Shown one piece after another: positions 1-5,571 of a DNA stretch of 9,890 nucleotides (the first letter of the stretch is position 1; every line of letters starts with the position of its first letter). The notes beneath the pieces were generated by a model. That model made no database searches and had not been told where the DNA came from. It saw only the letters and a list, made by a program, of their open reading frames with translations. Source of the DNA: an uncultured archaeon (GTDB lineage: Archaea > Halobacteriota > Methanosarcinia > Methanotrichales > Methanotrichaceae); contig CABMDX010000359.1 of the NCBI GenBank assembly GCA_902385025.1, forward strand, positions 1 to 9,890, written 5' to 3'. The translations under genes were made by a program, and so were the position numbers.

Positions 1-253
1 CCAGATCCGTGCTCAGCGTCGGCTCTCCAGATCCGGCAAAGGTCAGGTGATCGAATGGCTCGTCCCTTTTGGCCAGAATCTCGCCAAGAACCTTCTGCGG
101 CAAAACGAAGCGATCACGGCACGCGGTCATGCACGCAGTCTTTCCCAGCTCACAGTAGATGCAGTCCAGGTTGCATGTCTTGTGCCTAAGCAGGTCCACG
201 CCCATGGAGAGGCCCAGGCGGCGAGAGAGCACAGGCCCGAAGAGGTATCCCAT
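1..253 (-). CDS. Radical SAM protein, COG0731-like (5' part, runs off the left edge)
   Basis: The first 84 residues of a radical SAM enzyme are visible; the rest lies beyond base 1. The signature cysteines are C27, C31 and C34 (CxxxCxxC, in the context TCNLDCIYCELG), which would hold the SAM-cleaving 4Fe-4S cluster. GSGEPTL at residues 74-80 matches the GEP/GGEPTL element that contacts SAM. The opening FGPVLSRRLGLSMGVDLL resembles the FGPVPSRRLGxSLGxDL start of the COG0731 Fe-S oxidoreductase group, some of which are annotated as wybutosine-related. Two further cysteines, C41 and C45, follow the signature and are not part of it. The ATG at 253 is preceded by GAAAGGAAAG, a fair ribosome binding site. 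It diverges from the HEAT-repeat gene. The fold is secure, but substrate and reaction cannot be told from this fragment. Confidence 0.85.
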   Translation of the reverse strand, partial: MGYLFGPVLSRRLGLSMGVDLLRHKTCNLDCIYCELGKTACMTACRDRFVLPQKVLGEILAKRDEPFDHLTFAGSGEPTLSTDL

Positions 254-385
254 AATTCTTTCCTTTCTGTTTGACGAGTAGATCTATGTTGAGATTTAGA
301 CTTAATCCTACAGTCTCCAGGCTCAGGCGCGCCCGGAGCAGATGTCAGCAAAGCTTATGAGACGCTAAAGCTAGATTAATCCTCC

Positions 386-1330
386 ATGGACAAGGCTCTT
401 GAATTGATCAGGATACTCGGCCAGAGCGATGACTATTTCGAACGCCAGAAAGCGGCATGGGCTCTGGTGAATCTGGGTGAGCCTGCCGTGGACGATGTTG
501 CCCGAGCCCTGGAAACGGGCGAGTTCTCGGACCTCAGATACAAATCCGCCTGGATCCTGGGAAAGATCGGCAGCCGAAAGGCCATGGAGCCCCTCTGCAG
601 GGCACTTTTAAGCGATCCCGATCATGTGGTCCGCGAATGGTCTGCTGCTGCACTGGAAGCTCTCGGCTTCCAGGATGCTGCGCCTACACTGGCAGTGGCC
701 ATGAAACGCGACAGCGCAAGAGACGTGCGCCTGCGCTCTGCTGTGGCGCTGCGCAGCCTTGGGGCCGCAGATACTCTAAGGGAGCTTCTGAGCTATGCAG
801 AGCCCGAGGTTCGTGGTATGGCAGCGACCGGCCTTGCAAAGATCGGGCACCGCGAGTCGCTTCCCGAGGTCGCCCGTCTGCTGGAAGACGAGGATCTGGA
901 AGTTCGCCGGAGGGCAGCGGCCTACATGGCGGAGTTTGCCTGCGAGGAGGCACTGGAGGCCCTCTCTGTAGTTTTGAAGGATCGTGAGAGTCTGCTGCGA
1001 ACCGAGGCGCTCAAGTCCCTGGCAAAAATCAAAGGCGAGAAAGCATGCGACATGGCGCTGCAGGCTTTGTCGGACGAGGACTGGTTTGTTCGTTATACTG
1101 CCGTCACCGCGCTCGGAGAAATAGGCCATAACAAGGCTCTGGACACTCTGGTGGAGGTCATGTTCGGCCAGGAGGATGAAGAGATCAGGGCCTGGGCTGC
1201 CTGGAGTTTGGGCGAGATCGGAGACGAAAGGGCAGTGGAGCACTTGCATAAAGCCTACAAGACCTGTCCGATGGAAGTGATGAAGAAGGCCAGGGACTCA
1301 TTGGTGGAGATATTCAAGCAAGAGGTCTGA
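386..1330 (+). CDS. HEAT-repeat (PBS-lyase type) protein
   Basis: This 314-residue protein is built almost wholly of tandem alpha-helical HEAT repeats of about 31 residues, from near residue 17 to residue 300. The pattern VRxxAAxALgxIGxxxAxxxLxxxLxDxD recurs, for example LRYKSAWILGKIGSRKAMEP, VRGMAATGLAKIGHRES, VRYTAVTALGEIGHNKA and IRAWAAWSLGEIGDERA, giving about nine or ten units. There is no signal peptide, membrane segment or catalytic motif, so it is probably a cytoplasmic scaffold or protein-binding superhelix. PBS-lyase repeats are named after phycobilin lyases, but that activity should not be inferred here. The ATG at 386 lacks a recognisable ribosome binding site. A weak TATA-like GCTTATGAG about 30 bases upstream would fit a leaderless or very short-leader mRNA. 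It is divergent from the radical SAM gene and convergent with the dsr operon. GC content is clearly higher than in the AT-rich middle of the window. Confidence 0.88.
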   Translation: MDKALELIRILGQSDDYFERQKAAWALVNLGEPAVDDVARALETGEFSDLRYKSAWILGKIGSRKAMEPLCRALLSDPDHVVREWSAAALEALGFQDAAPTLAVAMKRDSARDVRLRSAVALRSLGAADTLRELLSYAEPEVRGMAATGLAKIGHRESLPEVARLLEDEDLEVRRRAAAYMAEFACEEALEALSVVLKDRESLLRTEALKSLAKIKGEKACDMALQALSDEDWFVRYTAVTALGEIGHNKALDTLVEVMFGQEDEEIRAWAAWSLGEIGDERAVEHLHKAYKTCPMEVMKKARDSLVEIFKQEV

Positions 1331-1367
1331 TCTCGAGGGATGTCAATAGGACAAAGGAGTGCCTTCG

Positions 1368-1403
1368 ATGAGAGCCACAGAGTTCTGGAATAAAATCTTT
1401 TAG
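1368..1403 (+). other. Micro-ORF of 11 codons with a good ribosome binding site
   Basis: AAAGGAG at about 1352-1358 sits 9 bases ahead of ATG at 1368, which opens an 11-residue reading frame (MRATEFWNKIF) ending in TAG at 1401-1403. The stop lies inside the hairpin at 1395-1413. The ribosome binding site is better than that of the HEAT gene just upstream. It could be a chance match, the leftover start of a deleted gene, or a real micropeptide. Nothing in the peptide is recognisable. Confidence 0.15.
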
Positions 1404-1413
1404 ATGAAAAGAT
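1389..1413 (-). terminator. Hairpin terminator between the convergent HEAT and dsr genes
   Basis: ATCTTTT (1395-1401) and AAAAGAT (1407-1413) form a perfect 7-base-pair stem with a 5-base loop. Read on the minus strand, the stem is followed at once by TTTATT, so it suits termination of the dsr operon, whose last stop codon lies about 20 bases upstream. It may also act on HEAT-gene transcripts, but there the stem is followed by GCTAAAAT and not by a T tract. The stem is A/T-rich and therefore weak. Confidence 0.45.
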
Positions 1414-1434
1414 GCTAAAATCAATTAACGGAAC

Positions 1435-1767
1435 TTAGAAGGTATACACCCTATCACTTCCAAACATCATATCCTCCACCATCAGCAGATAGAAATCAAC
1501 CGACGATACCGAAGGGCGCTCGGACTGCACGCCTCTTGCATCCATGTCCTCTTTGCAGACATGGACGCTGCCTTGCGGTAGGGTTTCGATAGAAGTTGCG
1601 AGCAAATTATAGACTCCGTCTCCGGCGAGGTACAGAGCTGCATTTTTCGAGCGCTCGATGAGCTGGAAGCATAACCTTGCCCGCTCACTTTGAGGCGGCT
1701 TGGTCAGGAAAAAGATTGTTCTATTGTCCGCTTCATCATTCCTGCATTCAATTCCGCCAGGGTTCAA
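1435..1767 (-). CDS. DsrH/TusB-like sulfur-relay protein
   Basis: This protein of up to 110 residues belongs to the DsrH/TusB family, the small subunit of the DsrEFH (TusDCB) hexamer that passes persulfide sulfur between proteins. Family features are the GDGVYNLL element (49-56), KEDMDARGV (72-80) and the C-terminal VDFYLLMV...DRVYTF region. C33 falls where Allochromatium DsrH has its conserved cysteine (Cys20), so a persulfide-carrying role is possible. The start used is TTG at 1767, 8 bases after a strong AAGGAGG; it gives a 16-residue N-terminal extension before the family core begins at TIFFLTK. An ATG nearer the ribosome binding site is out of frame and stops after eight codons. It follows the DsrF-like gene by 15 bases and is the last gene of the operon. 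Confidence 0.82.
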   Translation of the reverse strand: MNPGGIECRNDEADNRTIFFLTKPPQSERARLCFQLIERSKNAALYLAGDGVYNLLATSIETLPQGSVHVCKEDMDARGVQSERPSVSSVDFYLLMVEDMMFGSDRVYTF

Positions 1768-1782
1768 GAGTCATTCCTCCTT

Positions 1783-2124
1783 TCACAAAATGATAATGCA
1801 TTCAGCAGATTCGATCAACTCCAGGAATCTCTCACTATCTACCAGCTCCACAAGCTCGGTAAGGCCCTGATTCATGAGATTTCGTTCAAATAGTGATGGC
1901 TCATGTGCAAAGACCCTGACTTCAGGGTATGAGTAGAGAATATCTGAGAGGTTCGGAACCTCAAGAGCACTGCTGTCCTGGCCAGCCAGCGCGAGGTAGA
2001 CTCCATCGGCGTAGAGACCCAGTGTAACATCCATTTTGATGCTCACTGCGGCAAGATTGAGCAATCCAAAGGCCTTTTCGCTGCCGTAGGGGGCTGCATC
2101 GAGAAGATAGAAGATGGATCTCAT
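1783..2124 (-). CDS. DsrF/TusC-like sulfur-relay protein
   Basis: This 113-residue protein resembles DsrF/TusC, the structural middle subunit of the DsrEFH/TusBCD complex. Supporting features are the opening strand IFYLLDAAPYGSEKA (the TusC PYGS element at 12-15), the ADGVYLALAGQD segment (39-50) matching the family's DDGVyxLxxGQ, and the late EPSLFERNLMNQGL segment that stands where the family has its SLxxRGL region. It contains no cysteine, consistent with a structural rather than sulfur-carrying role. Its ATG at 2124 overlaps the stop codon of the DsrE-like gene by 4 bases (ATGA), which points to translational coupling and matched amounts of the two proteins. Length is normal for the family. 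Confidence 0.82.
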   Translation of the reverse strand: MRSIFYLLDAAPYGSEKAFGLLNLAAVSIKMDVTLGLYADGVYLALAGQDSSALEVPNLSDILYSYPEVRVFAHEPSLFERNLMNQGLTELVELVDSERFLELIESAECIIIL

Positions 2125-2489
2125 CGTGATAGTGCTATGACCCTATCGCTCTTGCATAGCATCTCTGCAAGATCATGAAGGCTGGTGATCTTTATTTCCT
2201 GATAGTAATCCAGACAAATGCCATCCTCTCCCGGCTGGAATCCTCTGGCAGCCGCGCACCTGGAGCATGCCCGAACACTGGCACCGCTCTGGGCAAGCTT
2301 CCTGAAAAGCTCTCCCGTGTTCGCAAAAAAAGAAGGCTTCTGGCCGAGCTTTGGAATGTGAACTGCATCCAGATACAGGAATATATTTACATGACAACGT
2401 TTTAATGCAGGGATTGCAATCCTATATGCCATTTCTGCATATTCCGAGATGTAGGGCCCATCCGTTAGAACGATGGTCAGAGTCTTCAT
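2121..2489 (-). CDS. DsrE/TusD-like sulfurtransferase subunit
   Basis: This 122-residue protein belongs to the DsrE/TusD family, the catalytic sulfur-accepting subunit of the DsrEFH/TusBCD relay. The N-terminal strand TLTIVLTDGPYISEYAEMAYRIA is the usual DsrE start. RACSRCAAARGFQPGEDG (73-90) carries the active-site cysteine: C78, just before AAARG, corresponds to the functional cysteine of TusD and DsrE, and C75 forms a CxxC with it. C32, C92 and C112 are further cysteines. The ATG at 2489 is preceded by TAGGAG. It lies 12 bases after the preceding gene and overlaps the DsrF-like gene by 4 bases. The organism's sulfur donor and acceptor are not visible: no TusA, TusE/DsrC or rhodanese gene lies in the window. 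Confidence 0.83.
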   Translation of the reverse strand: MKTLTIVLTDGPYISEYAEMAYRIAIPALKRCHVNIFLYLDAVHIPKLGQKPSFFANTGELFRKLAQSGASVRACSRCAAARGFQPGEDGICLDYYQEIKITSLHDLAEMLCKSDRVIALSR

Positions 2490-2501
2490 TCGCCAATTCT
2501 C

Positions 2502-3299
2502 CTATAGATACTCCATAATTGCTCGAAGGTGCTCCAGGTTAGCCGTATATTTAGCATCCAGCAGCGGTGTGCATTTATCAATGGAGGTCTCACGCCCGAC
2601 CAGCCGAATGGCAAAGGAATAGCAGCTCTGCTCCCCGCATACCCGGCAGTCGGTCTGGGGAAGATACTGATAGATCTCTGAATGGTCCACCTTGACCTTC
2701 TCACGCGGCACTGGAGTGATGCCACTGGCGATTGCACCATTGATTGTGCTCTTCAGATATCCAAGGACCTCTTTTGCCTCCTCTTCGCTCTTGATCATGG
2801 TCATCGTAACATTTCCGGTTGCGTAGATAGTGATCAGGATATTGCCTTTCTGAATTATCAGAGCTCCAATCTTCTCAGAATATCTGGCCCGCGGGAACAG
2901 AGGCTCCAGGAGCTTGAGGGGACTGCCTATTGGAGGAGAAACCCTGGCAATTATCCTGAATTTGGTGACATCTGCAATGCAAGGCAAAAGCTGCCTCACC
3001 TCTGTAATCTCTATAGGTTTCGTTTCGGCAAGGGATTTCCTGGTCTCTGTGGGCTTTTCGGCCTTCGATTCCATGAAATTCTTCCCGAAATCGGTCAAAA
3101 CAATATTTCCGTCCTTCACTTCAATCAAATTTGCCTGCGCAAGAAGCTGGAGATGATAGTCCAGCATAGAGGGACCTACAGATTTAGATACCTCTTCCTG
3201 CGTTTGGCCACTTTCGACAAGCATCGCCATGATCTTCCTTCTCGTGGCATTAGCCATTGCATTGCTCACGAGTTTTACCTCTGCGGGTCCTCCTGTCAT
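2502..3299 (-). CDS. Winged-helix / TBP-like / 4Fe-4S domain protein
   Basis: This 265-residue protein seems to have three parts. Residues 8-75 look like a winged-helix DNA-binding domain (SNAMANATRRKIMAMLVESG, then TQEEVSKSVGPSMLDYHLQLL). Residues 106-190 resemble one repeat of TATA-binding protein: FPRARY, ALIIQKGNILIT and SEEEAKEVLGYL line up with the TBP pattern FPGxxY, AxLIFxSGKxVxTG and SEEDAxxA. Residues 209-245 hold C218, C221, C226 and C243 (TDCRVCGEQSC...KC), the 4Fe-4S motif known from the gamma subunit of acetyl-CoA decarbonylase/synthase and related proteins. I chose ATG at 3299 because AGGTGGTG lies just before it and it starts 14 bases after the arsR stop; a longer reading frame extends upstream but would overlap arsR in another frame. 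It is probably an Fe-S or redox-sensing transcription factor of the dsr operon. That role is inference. Confidence 0.72.
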   Translation of the reverse strand: MTGGPAEVKLVSNAMANATRRKIMAMLVESGQTQEEVSKSVGPSMLDYHLQLLAQANLIEVKDGNIVLTDFGKNFMESKAEKPTETRKSLAETKPIEITEVRQLLPCIADVTKFRIIARVSPPIGSPLKLLEPLFPRARYSEKIGALIIQKGNILITIYATGNVTMTMIKSEEEAKEVLGYLKSTINGAIASGITPVPREKVKVDHSEIYQYLPQTDCRVCGEQSCYSFAIRLVGRETSIDKCTPLLDAKYTANLEHLRAIMEYL

Positions 3300-3313
3300 T
3301 TGGCACCACCTGC

Positions 3314-3754
3314 TCACTTTATTACATTTATTATCCTGCCTTTGTACTTTATCAACATCGCAAGATTGATCAATTCTATTGCGGCTCCATCGGATAGCCT
3401 GTAGTGACACCACTTTCCACTTTTGCGTTCCTTTATCAGGCCCGCATCCTCCAGTATCGAAAGATTGCGAGATACAGAGGATTGCGGTTTCTTTAAAGCG
3501 ATCATTATATCGCAGATGCAGAATTCTCCCCCGGCGAGGAGCTTCAGAATCTTGAGTCTGGTTGGATCTGCCAGAGCCTTGAAGACCTTGACCATGCAAT
3601 TTATCTCATCTTCATCTATCCTTTCCATCAGACTGCAAATTCGGAGGCATCGCTCTCTGGCTTTATCTTGATCACCAATCAGCCTCATAAGGCTCTTTTC
3701 AGCCTCGCAGCACGGATCCTGGCATTTGCAGGTCTCATCGTTTTGCTCCGACAT
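3314..3754 (-). CDS. ArsR-family winged-helix regulator with many cysteines
   Basis: This ArsR/SmtB-type repressor has 146 residues from the chosen start. The core VFKALADPTRLKILKLLAGGEFCICDI...SSVSRNLSILEDAGLIKERKSGKWCHYRL (57-120) is classic for the family. C79 and C81 form the FCICD motif at the helix where ArsR and CadC proteins bind metal or metalloid or sense thiols. The N-terminal tail adds C9, C11, C15 and C16 (CKCQDPCC), and C36, C40, C53 and C116 bring the total to ten. The start at 3754 is preferred because the next ATG upstream (3779-3781) lies inside the TATA box; transcription should begin near 3757, giving an almost leaderless mRNA. The longer reading from 3781 would add nine residues. 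It is first in the operon with the dsrEFH-like genes and so likely controls them. The effector is unknown. Confidence 0.88.
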   Translation of the reverse strand: MSEQNDETCKCQDPCCEAEKSLMRLIGDQDKARERCLRICSLMERIDEDEINCMVKVFKALADPTRLKILKLLAGGEFCICDIMIALKKPQSSVSRNLSILEDAGLIKERKSGKWCHYRLSDGAAIELINLAMLIKYKGRIINVIK

Positions 3755-3759
3755 TCTAC

Positions 3760-3813
3760 TCTGATGATACAATTCATTCATATATAAGCATTTCTAGATT
3801 TGTATTTATCAGA
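3760..3813 (-). promoter_or_regulatory. arsR operon promoter with an inverted repeat centred on the TATA box
   Basis: On the minus strand GCTTATATA (3781-3789) is a good archaeal TATA box, about 27-30 bases ahead of the ATG at 3754. It is flanked by an imperfect inverted repeat: TCTGATGATAC at 3760-3770 and GTATTTATCAGA at 3802-3813 (outer six bases perfect, then one inserted base). The midpoint is about 3786.5, on the TATA box itself. An ArsR-type repressor bound here would block transcription factor access, so this is a candidate operator for self-regulation. The arms are farther apart than in a typical single ArsR operator. Confidence 0.5.
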
Positions 3814-3830
3814 ATTGGACTTTTGATAGA

Positions 3831-3867
3831 TAAATAATAAATAAAAATAAATAATAATTAAAAAAAA
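3831..3867 (-). terminator. U-rich terminator candidate downstream of the ytfJ cluster
   Basis: Read on the minus strand this stretch gives eight T in a row followed by about 29 bases that are almost all T and A. Archaeal RNA polymerase terminates at such U-rich runs without needing a hairpin. It would stop transcripts of the ytfJ cluster about 240 bases past its last stop codon and shield the arsR promoter. Simple AT richness is the alternative. Confidence 0.35.
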
Positions 3868-3995
3868 CAAATATTAGCCTATTTGAGTATTCCTCTAATG
3901 ACAAAATATTCGTGCATTTGATAAATTCATAGAATCTGTAATTAATCATTGAATTCAGATTAATGGATATAAGAATTAGTTGGATAACGCAAAAC

Positions 3996-4014
3996 CTATA
4001 AAATCTATAAATAT
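3996..4014 (+). promoter_or_regulatory. Plus-strand TATA box with no protein gene behind it
   Basis: CTATAAATATC, with TATAAATAT at 4006-4014, is a good archaeal TATA box; CCTATAAAAT just upstream is a second match. Transcription would begin near 4036-4042. Downstream come a small hairpin (GTATC CAAT GATAC, 4040-4053), GGGAGG at 4054-4059, and no start codon at a sensible distance. It may drive a small RNA reaching the U-rich run near 4126, or may be chance in AT-rich DNA. Confidence 0.3.
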
Positions 4015-4104
4015 CTTTACATTATTACTGATAATATATGTATCCAATGATACGGGAGGAATAGCCGATCAACAGTATAATTTCATTTAGAGCCACACGA
4101 ATGG

Positions 4105-4401
4105 CTATTCAATGTTTATTTTATCTTTGCAGTCTGCATTATCTATTACCATCTTCAAAGAAGGGGCTAGCTCTAGGATTTCTTCCATTGGCATATCTTG
4201 ACCATCAATCGAGAAAGCATATTTCATCTCCTGCTCGACAATGAGCATGGCAAGAGGAGTCACCCAACATCCCGTGATAAGTTTCTCCTCGGTCTTTAGG
4301 AGTTTTACCGAAACCACGAGATAAAGATCTCTCTTGTCGGCTTTTATAGCGTCTCTTATCCGAATCTTTGTTTCAATATTGAGCAGCCCAATTTGCTTCA
4401 T
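4105..4401 (-). CDS. Uncharacterised 98-residue protein, last gene of the ytfJ/ytfI cluster
   Basis: I do not recognise this protein. It is small, acidic towards its C-terminus, and has no signal peptide, clear membrane segment or metal-binding motif. It has an N-terminal amphipathic segment (IRIRDAIKADKRD), strand-like stretches LYLVVSVKLL and KLITGCWVTPLAMLIV, then YAFSIDGQDMPMEEILELAPSL and a charged tail; an alpha/beta fold is likely. ATG at 4401 is preferred because GGGGTGGG lies 6 bases ahead; a TTG at 4419 would add six residues. The ribosome binding site lies inside the end of the DUF2953 gene, whose stop codon is 1 base before the ATG, so translation is probably coupled. Position suggests a role with the YtfJ/YtfI-like proteins, but none can be named. 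Confidence 0.65.
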   Translation of the reverse strand: MKQIGLLNIETKIRIRDAIKADKRDLYLVVSVKLLKTEEKLITGCWVTPLAMLIVEQEMKYAFSIDGQDMPMEEILELAPSLKMVIDNADCKDKINIE

Positions 4402-4402
4402 T

Positions 4403-5125
4403 TCAGGCCCACCCCACAATTTCTTTCAAGAGCAGTCTTATTCTCCTATCCCTCAGAGACCTGAATATAGCCGCCACAGGCCACAGCAATCTGGCCTTGA
4501 TCCTGGCTGCCAAATCCCCATCCAGACGATATCCCTCAAAGCAGGGCTCAAAGTATATGTTTGCCCGATAAAGTCCCAGCACAGAGATGATTGACCATAG
4601 GTAGCCATTCATAATAGCGGTCTCAACGGGATCGTCAAGCCCAAAGCAAAGGCGGCAGGAAAGCTTCTGAAACATAATAGATCTCAGAAGATCTCCCAGC
4701 AGGCTTAACATGGCTGGAGCAGCATCCAACAGTGAACCTGCATCAGGCGTCTGAATGAATCCGCGTTTCTTCTCTTGCTCCTTCTTTTCTTGCTCACTTT
4801 CCACGCCTCTGGCAACACTCCCTGCCTTGCCATAGCCAATTTCTGCATTTCTGACGCAATCCTTTCCATCTCTTATCTTTGCCGGTTCATCCTTATCCGA
4901 ATATGCTCTAAAGTCGTCTTCAGGTTGAGAAAGGATCTCTCCTTTCTTTATGGTGACTCTCAGAGCGGCTATTTTGTAGTGTCCCTGAATTTGCGGCCCC
5001 TTTTTGCTCATGCTAAAGGAGAGCTGAAAAGGAATAATTAATAAAATACTAATTATAATAATGAATGCCGCACTTAGTGTGATCAATATTAAGAACAAAT
5101 CCCATAGAATGAAAGGAAAATGCAT
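4403..5125 (-). CDS. DUF2953 (YtfI-like) membrane-anchored protein
   Basis: This 240-residue protein has one N-terminal membrane segment (about residues 7-32, FILWDLFLILITLSAAFIII), a linker of highly charged residues (roughly 78-122, with EQEKKEQEKKR), and a C-terminal DUF2953 core (about 150-235). The core is recognisable by CRLCFGLDDPVETAIMNGYLW followed by YFEPCFEGYRLDGDLAARI. In Bacillus the homologue YtfI is encoded beside YtfJ/GerW; the pairing is kept here in an organism not expected to sporulate. The biochemical function is unknown. ATG at 5125 is chosen, with GGGGA 9 bases upstream; a TTG at 5131 would add two residues. It lies 23 bases after the YtfJ-like gene and 1 base before the 98-residue protein's ATG. 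Cysteines C157, C160 and C195 sit in the core. Confidence 0.78.
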   Translation of the reverse strand: MHFPFILWDLFLILITLSAAFIIIISILLIIPFQLSFSMSKKGPQIQGHYKIAALRVTIKKGEILSQPEDDFRAYSDKDEPAKIRDGKDCVRNAEIGYGKAGSVARGVESEQEKKEQEKKRGFIQTPDAGSLLDAAPAMLSLLGDLLRSIMFQKLSCRLCFGLDDPVETAIMNGYLWSIISVLGLYRANIYFEPCFEGYRLDGDLAARIKARLLWPVAAIFRSLRDRRIRLLLKEIVGWA

Positions 5126-5148
5126 CCTCAAAATCCCCGGCCAAGGTC

Positions 5149-5532
5149 TTACTCGATCTGGATTGATTTTGTGTCTGCAGGTCTCCTTTTGTGGCCTGTA
5201 ATCTTCTCCATAATAGCATGAGCAGCGTTTGCTATCGGTTCAGCAGGAAGCGATAGCGGAATTACTTTCACGCCTTCAGGTCCGGGGATTCCTTTGAATA
5301 CGACCACAACAGCCACTGGAAAGACACCCACACCCCCGCCGGCGCCGCCTCCCGGGCTCTTCTCTGGTTCACTTCCTCTGCGGCATTCTCCTGCACCAAA
5401 TCCCATGCCCATCTTTGCTATGGGAATGATGAATTTGTCCTCCAGCTCTATTGGCTCGCCGGCGATATTGCTGGTCGACAGAGACTTGAGAAGTTCATCG
5501 ATAGCTGTTTTTATGGCATCTTCCGCTGGCAC
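5149..5532 (-). CDS. GerW/YtfJ family protein
   Basis: This 127-residue protein matches the GerW (YtfJ) family. The order is a helical start AIKTAIDELLKSLS, then the strand and loop EDKFIIPIAKMGMGFGAGE (31-49), a glycine-rich stretch (GGGAGGGVG, 61-69), hydrophobic strands VFPVAVVVVFKG (70-81), and the segment VKVIPLSLPAEPI (88-100). In Bacillus GerW is needed for normal spore germination, but homologues are widespread in non-sporulating bacteria and archaea, where the function is unknown. The start is GTG at 5532, supported by GGGAG 6 bases upstream; there is no ATG alternative in frame nearby. No signal peptide is seen, so the protein is cytoplasmic and may act with the membrane-anchored DUF2953 protein encoded next. 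Confidence 0.82.
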   Translation of the reverse strand: MPAEDAIKTAIDELLKSLSTSNIAGEPIELEDKFIIPIAKMGMGFGAGECRRGSEPEKSPGGGAGGGVGVFPVAVVVVFKGIPGPEGVKVIPLSLPAEPIANAAHAIMEKITGHKRRPADTKSIQIE

Positions 5533-5571
5533 CTCTATCTCCCAAAATAACTATAGCCACTGGCATATTTA

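Larger units (their letters stand above)
3755..4104. other. AT-rich intergenic region between the arsR operon and the ytfJ cluster
   Basis: No convincing gene was found in these 350 bases. They hold the arsR promoter and its flanking inverted repeat (right end when read on the minus strand), a U-rich terminator candidate on the minus strand (3831-3867), a plus-strand TATA box with no gene behind it (4006-4014), and inverted repeats that could form a small RNA. Base composition is markedly more AT-rich than in the surrounding genes. Confidence 0.6.

Noticed and set aside
1..36. CCAGATCCG present twice (1-9 and 28-36)
   Set aside because: Both copies lie inside the radical SAM coding sequence with no further copies; coincidence is the simplest explanation.
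776..1249. 157-residue minus-strand open frame
   Set aside because: It is the shadow of the HEAT repeats, whose periodic pattern on the plus strand is unmistakable.
2682..3404. 240-residue plus-strand open frame
   Set aside because: It lies opposite the winged-helix/Fe-S gene and arsR, has no family resemblance and no ribosome binding site, and is rich in residues typical of antisense translation.
3300..3599. N-terminal extension of the 265-residue regulator (an open frame of 365 residues from 3599)
   Set aside because: It overlaps arsR in another frame, its sequence has no domain character, and ATG at 3299 has a good ribosome binding site just after the arsR stop.
3831..3870. AAATAATA-like simple repeat, considered as a tandem repeat or replication origin element
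   Set aside because: The units are irregular and there are no origin recognition boxes or orc1/cdc6 gene nearby; a U-rich terminator or plain AT richness explains it.
4101..4241. Plus-strand frame of about 46 codons beginning MAIQCLFYL
   Set aside because: It is antisense to the 98-residue gene, and the GGGAGG upstream is more than 40 bases away.
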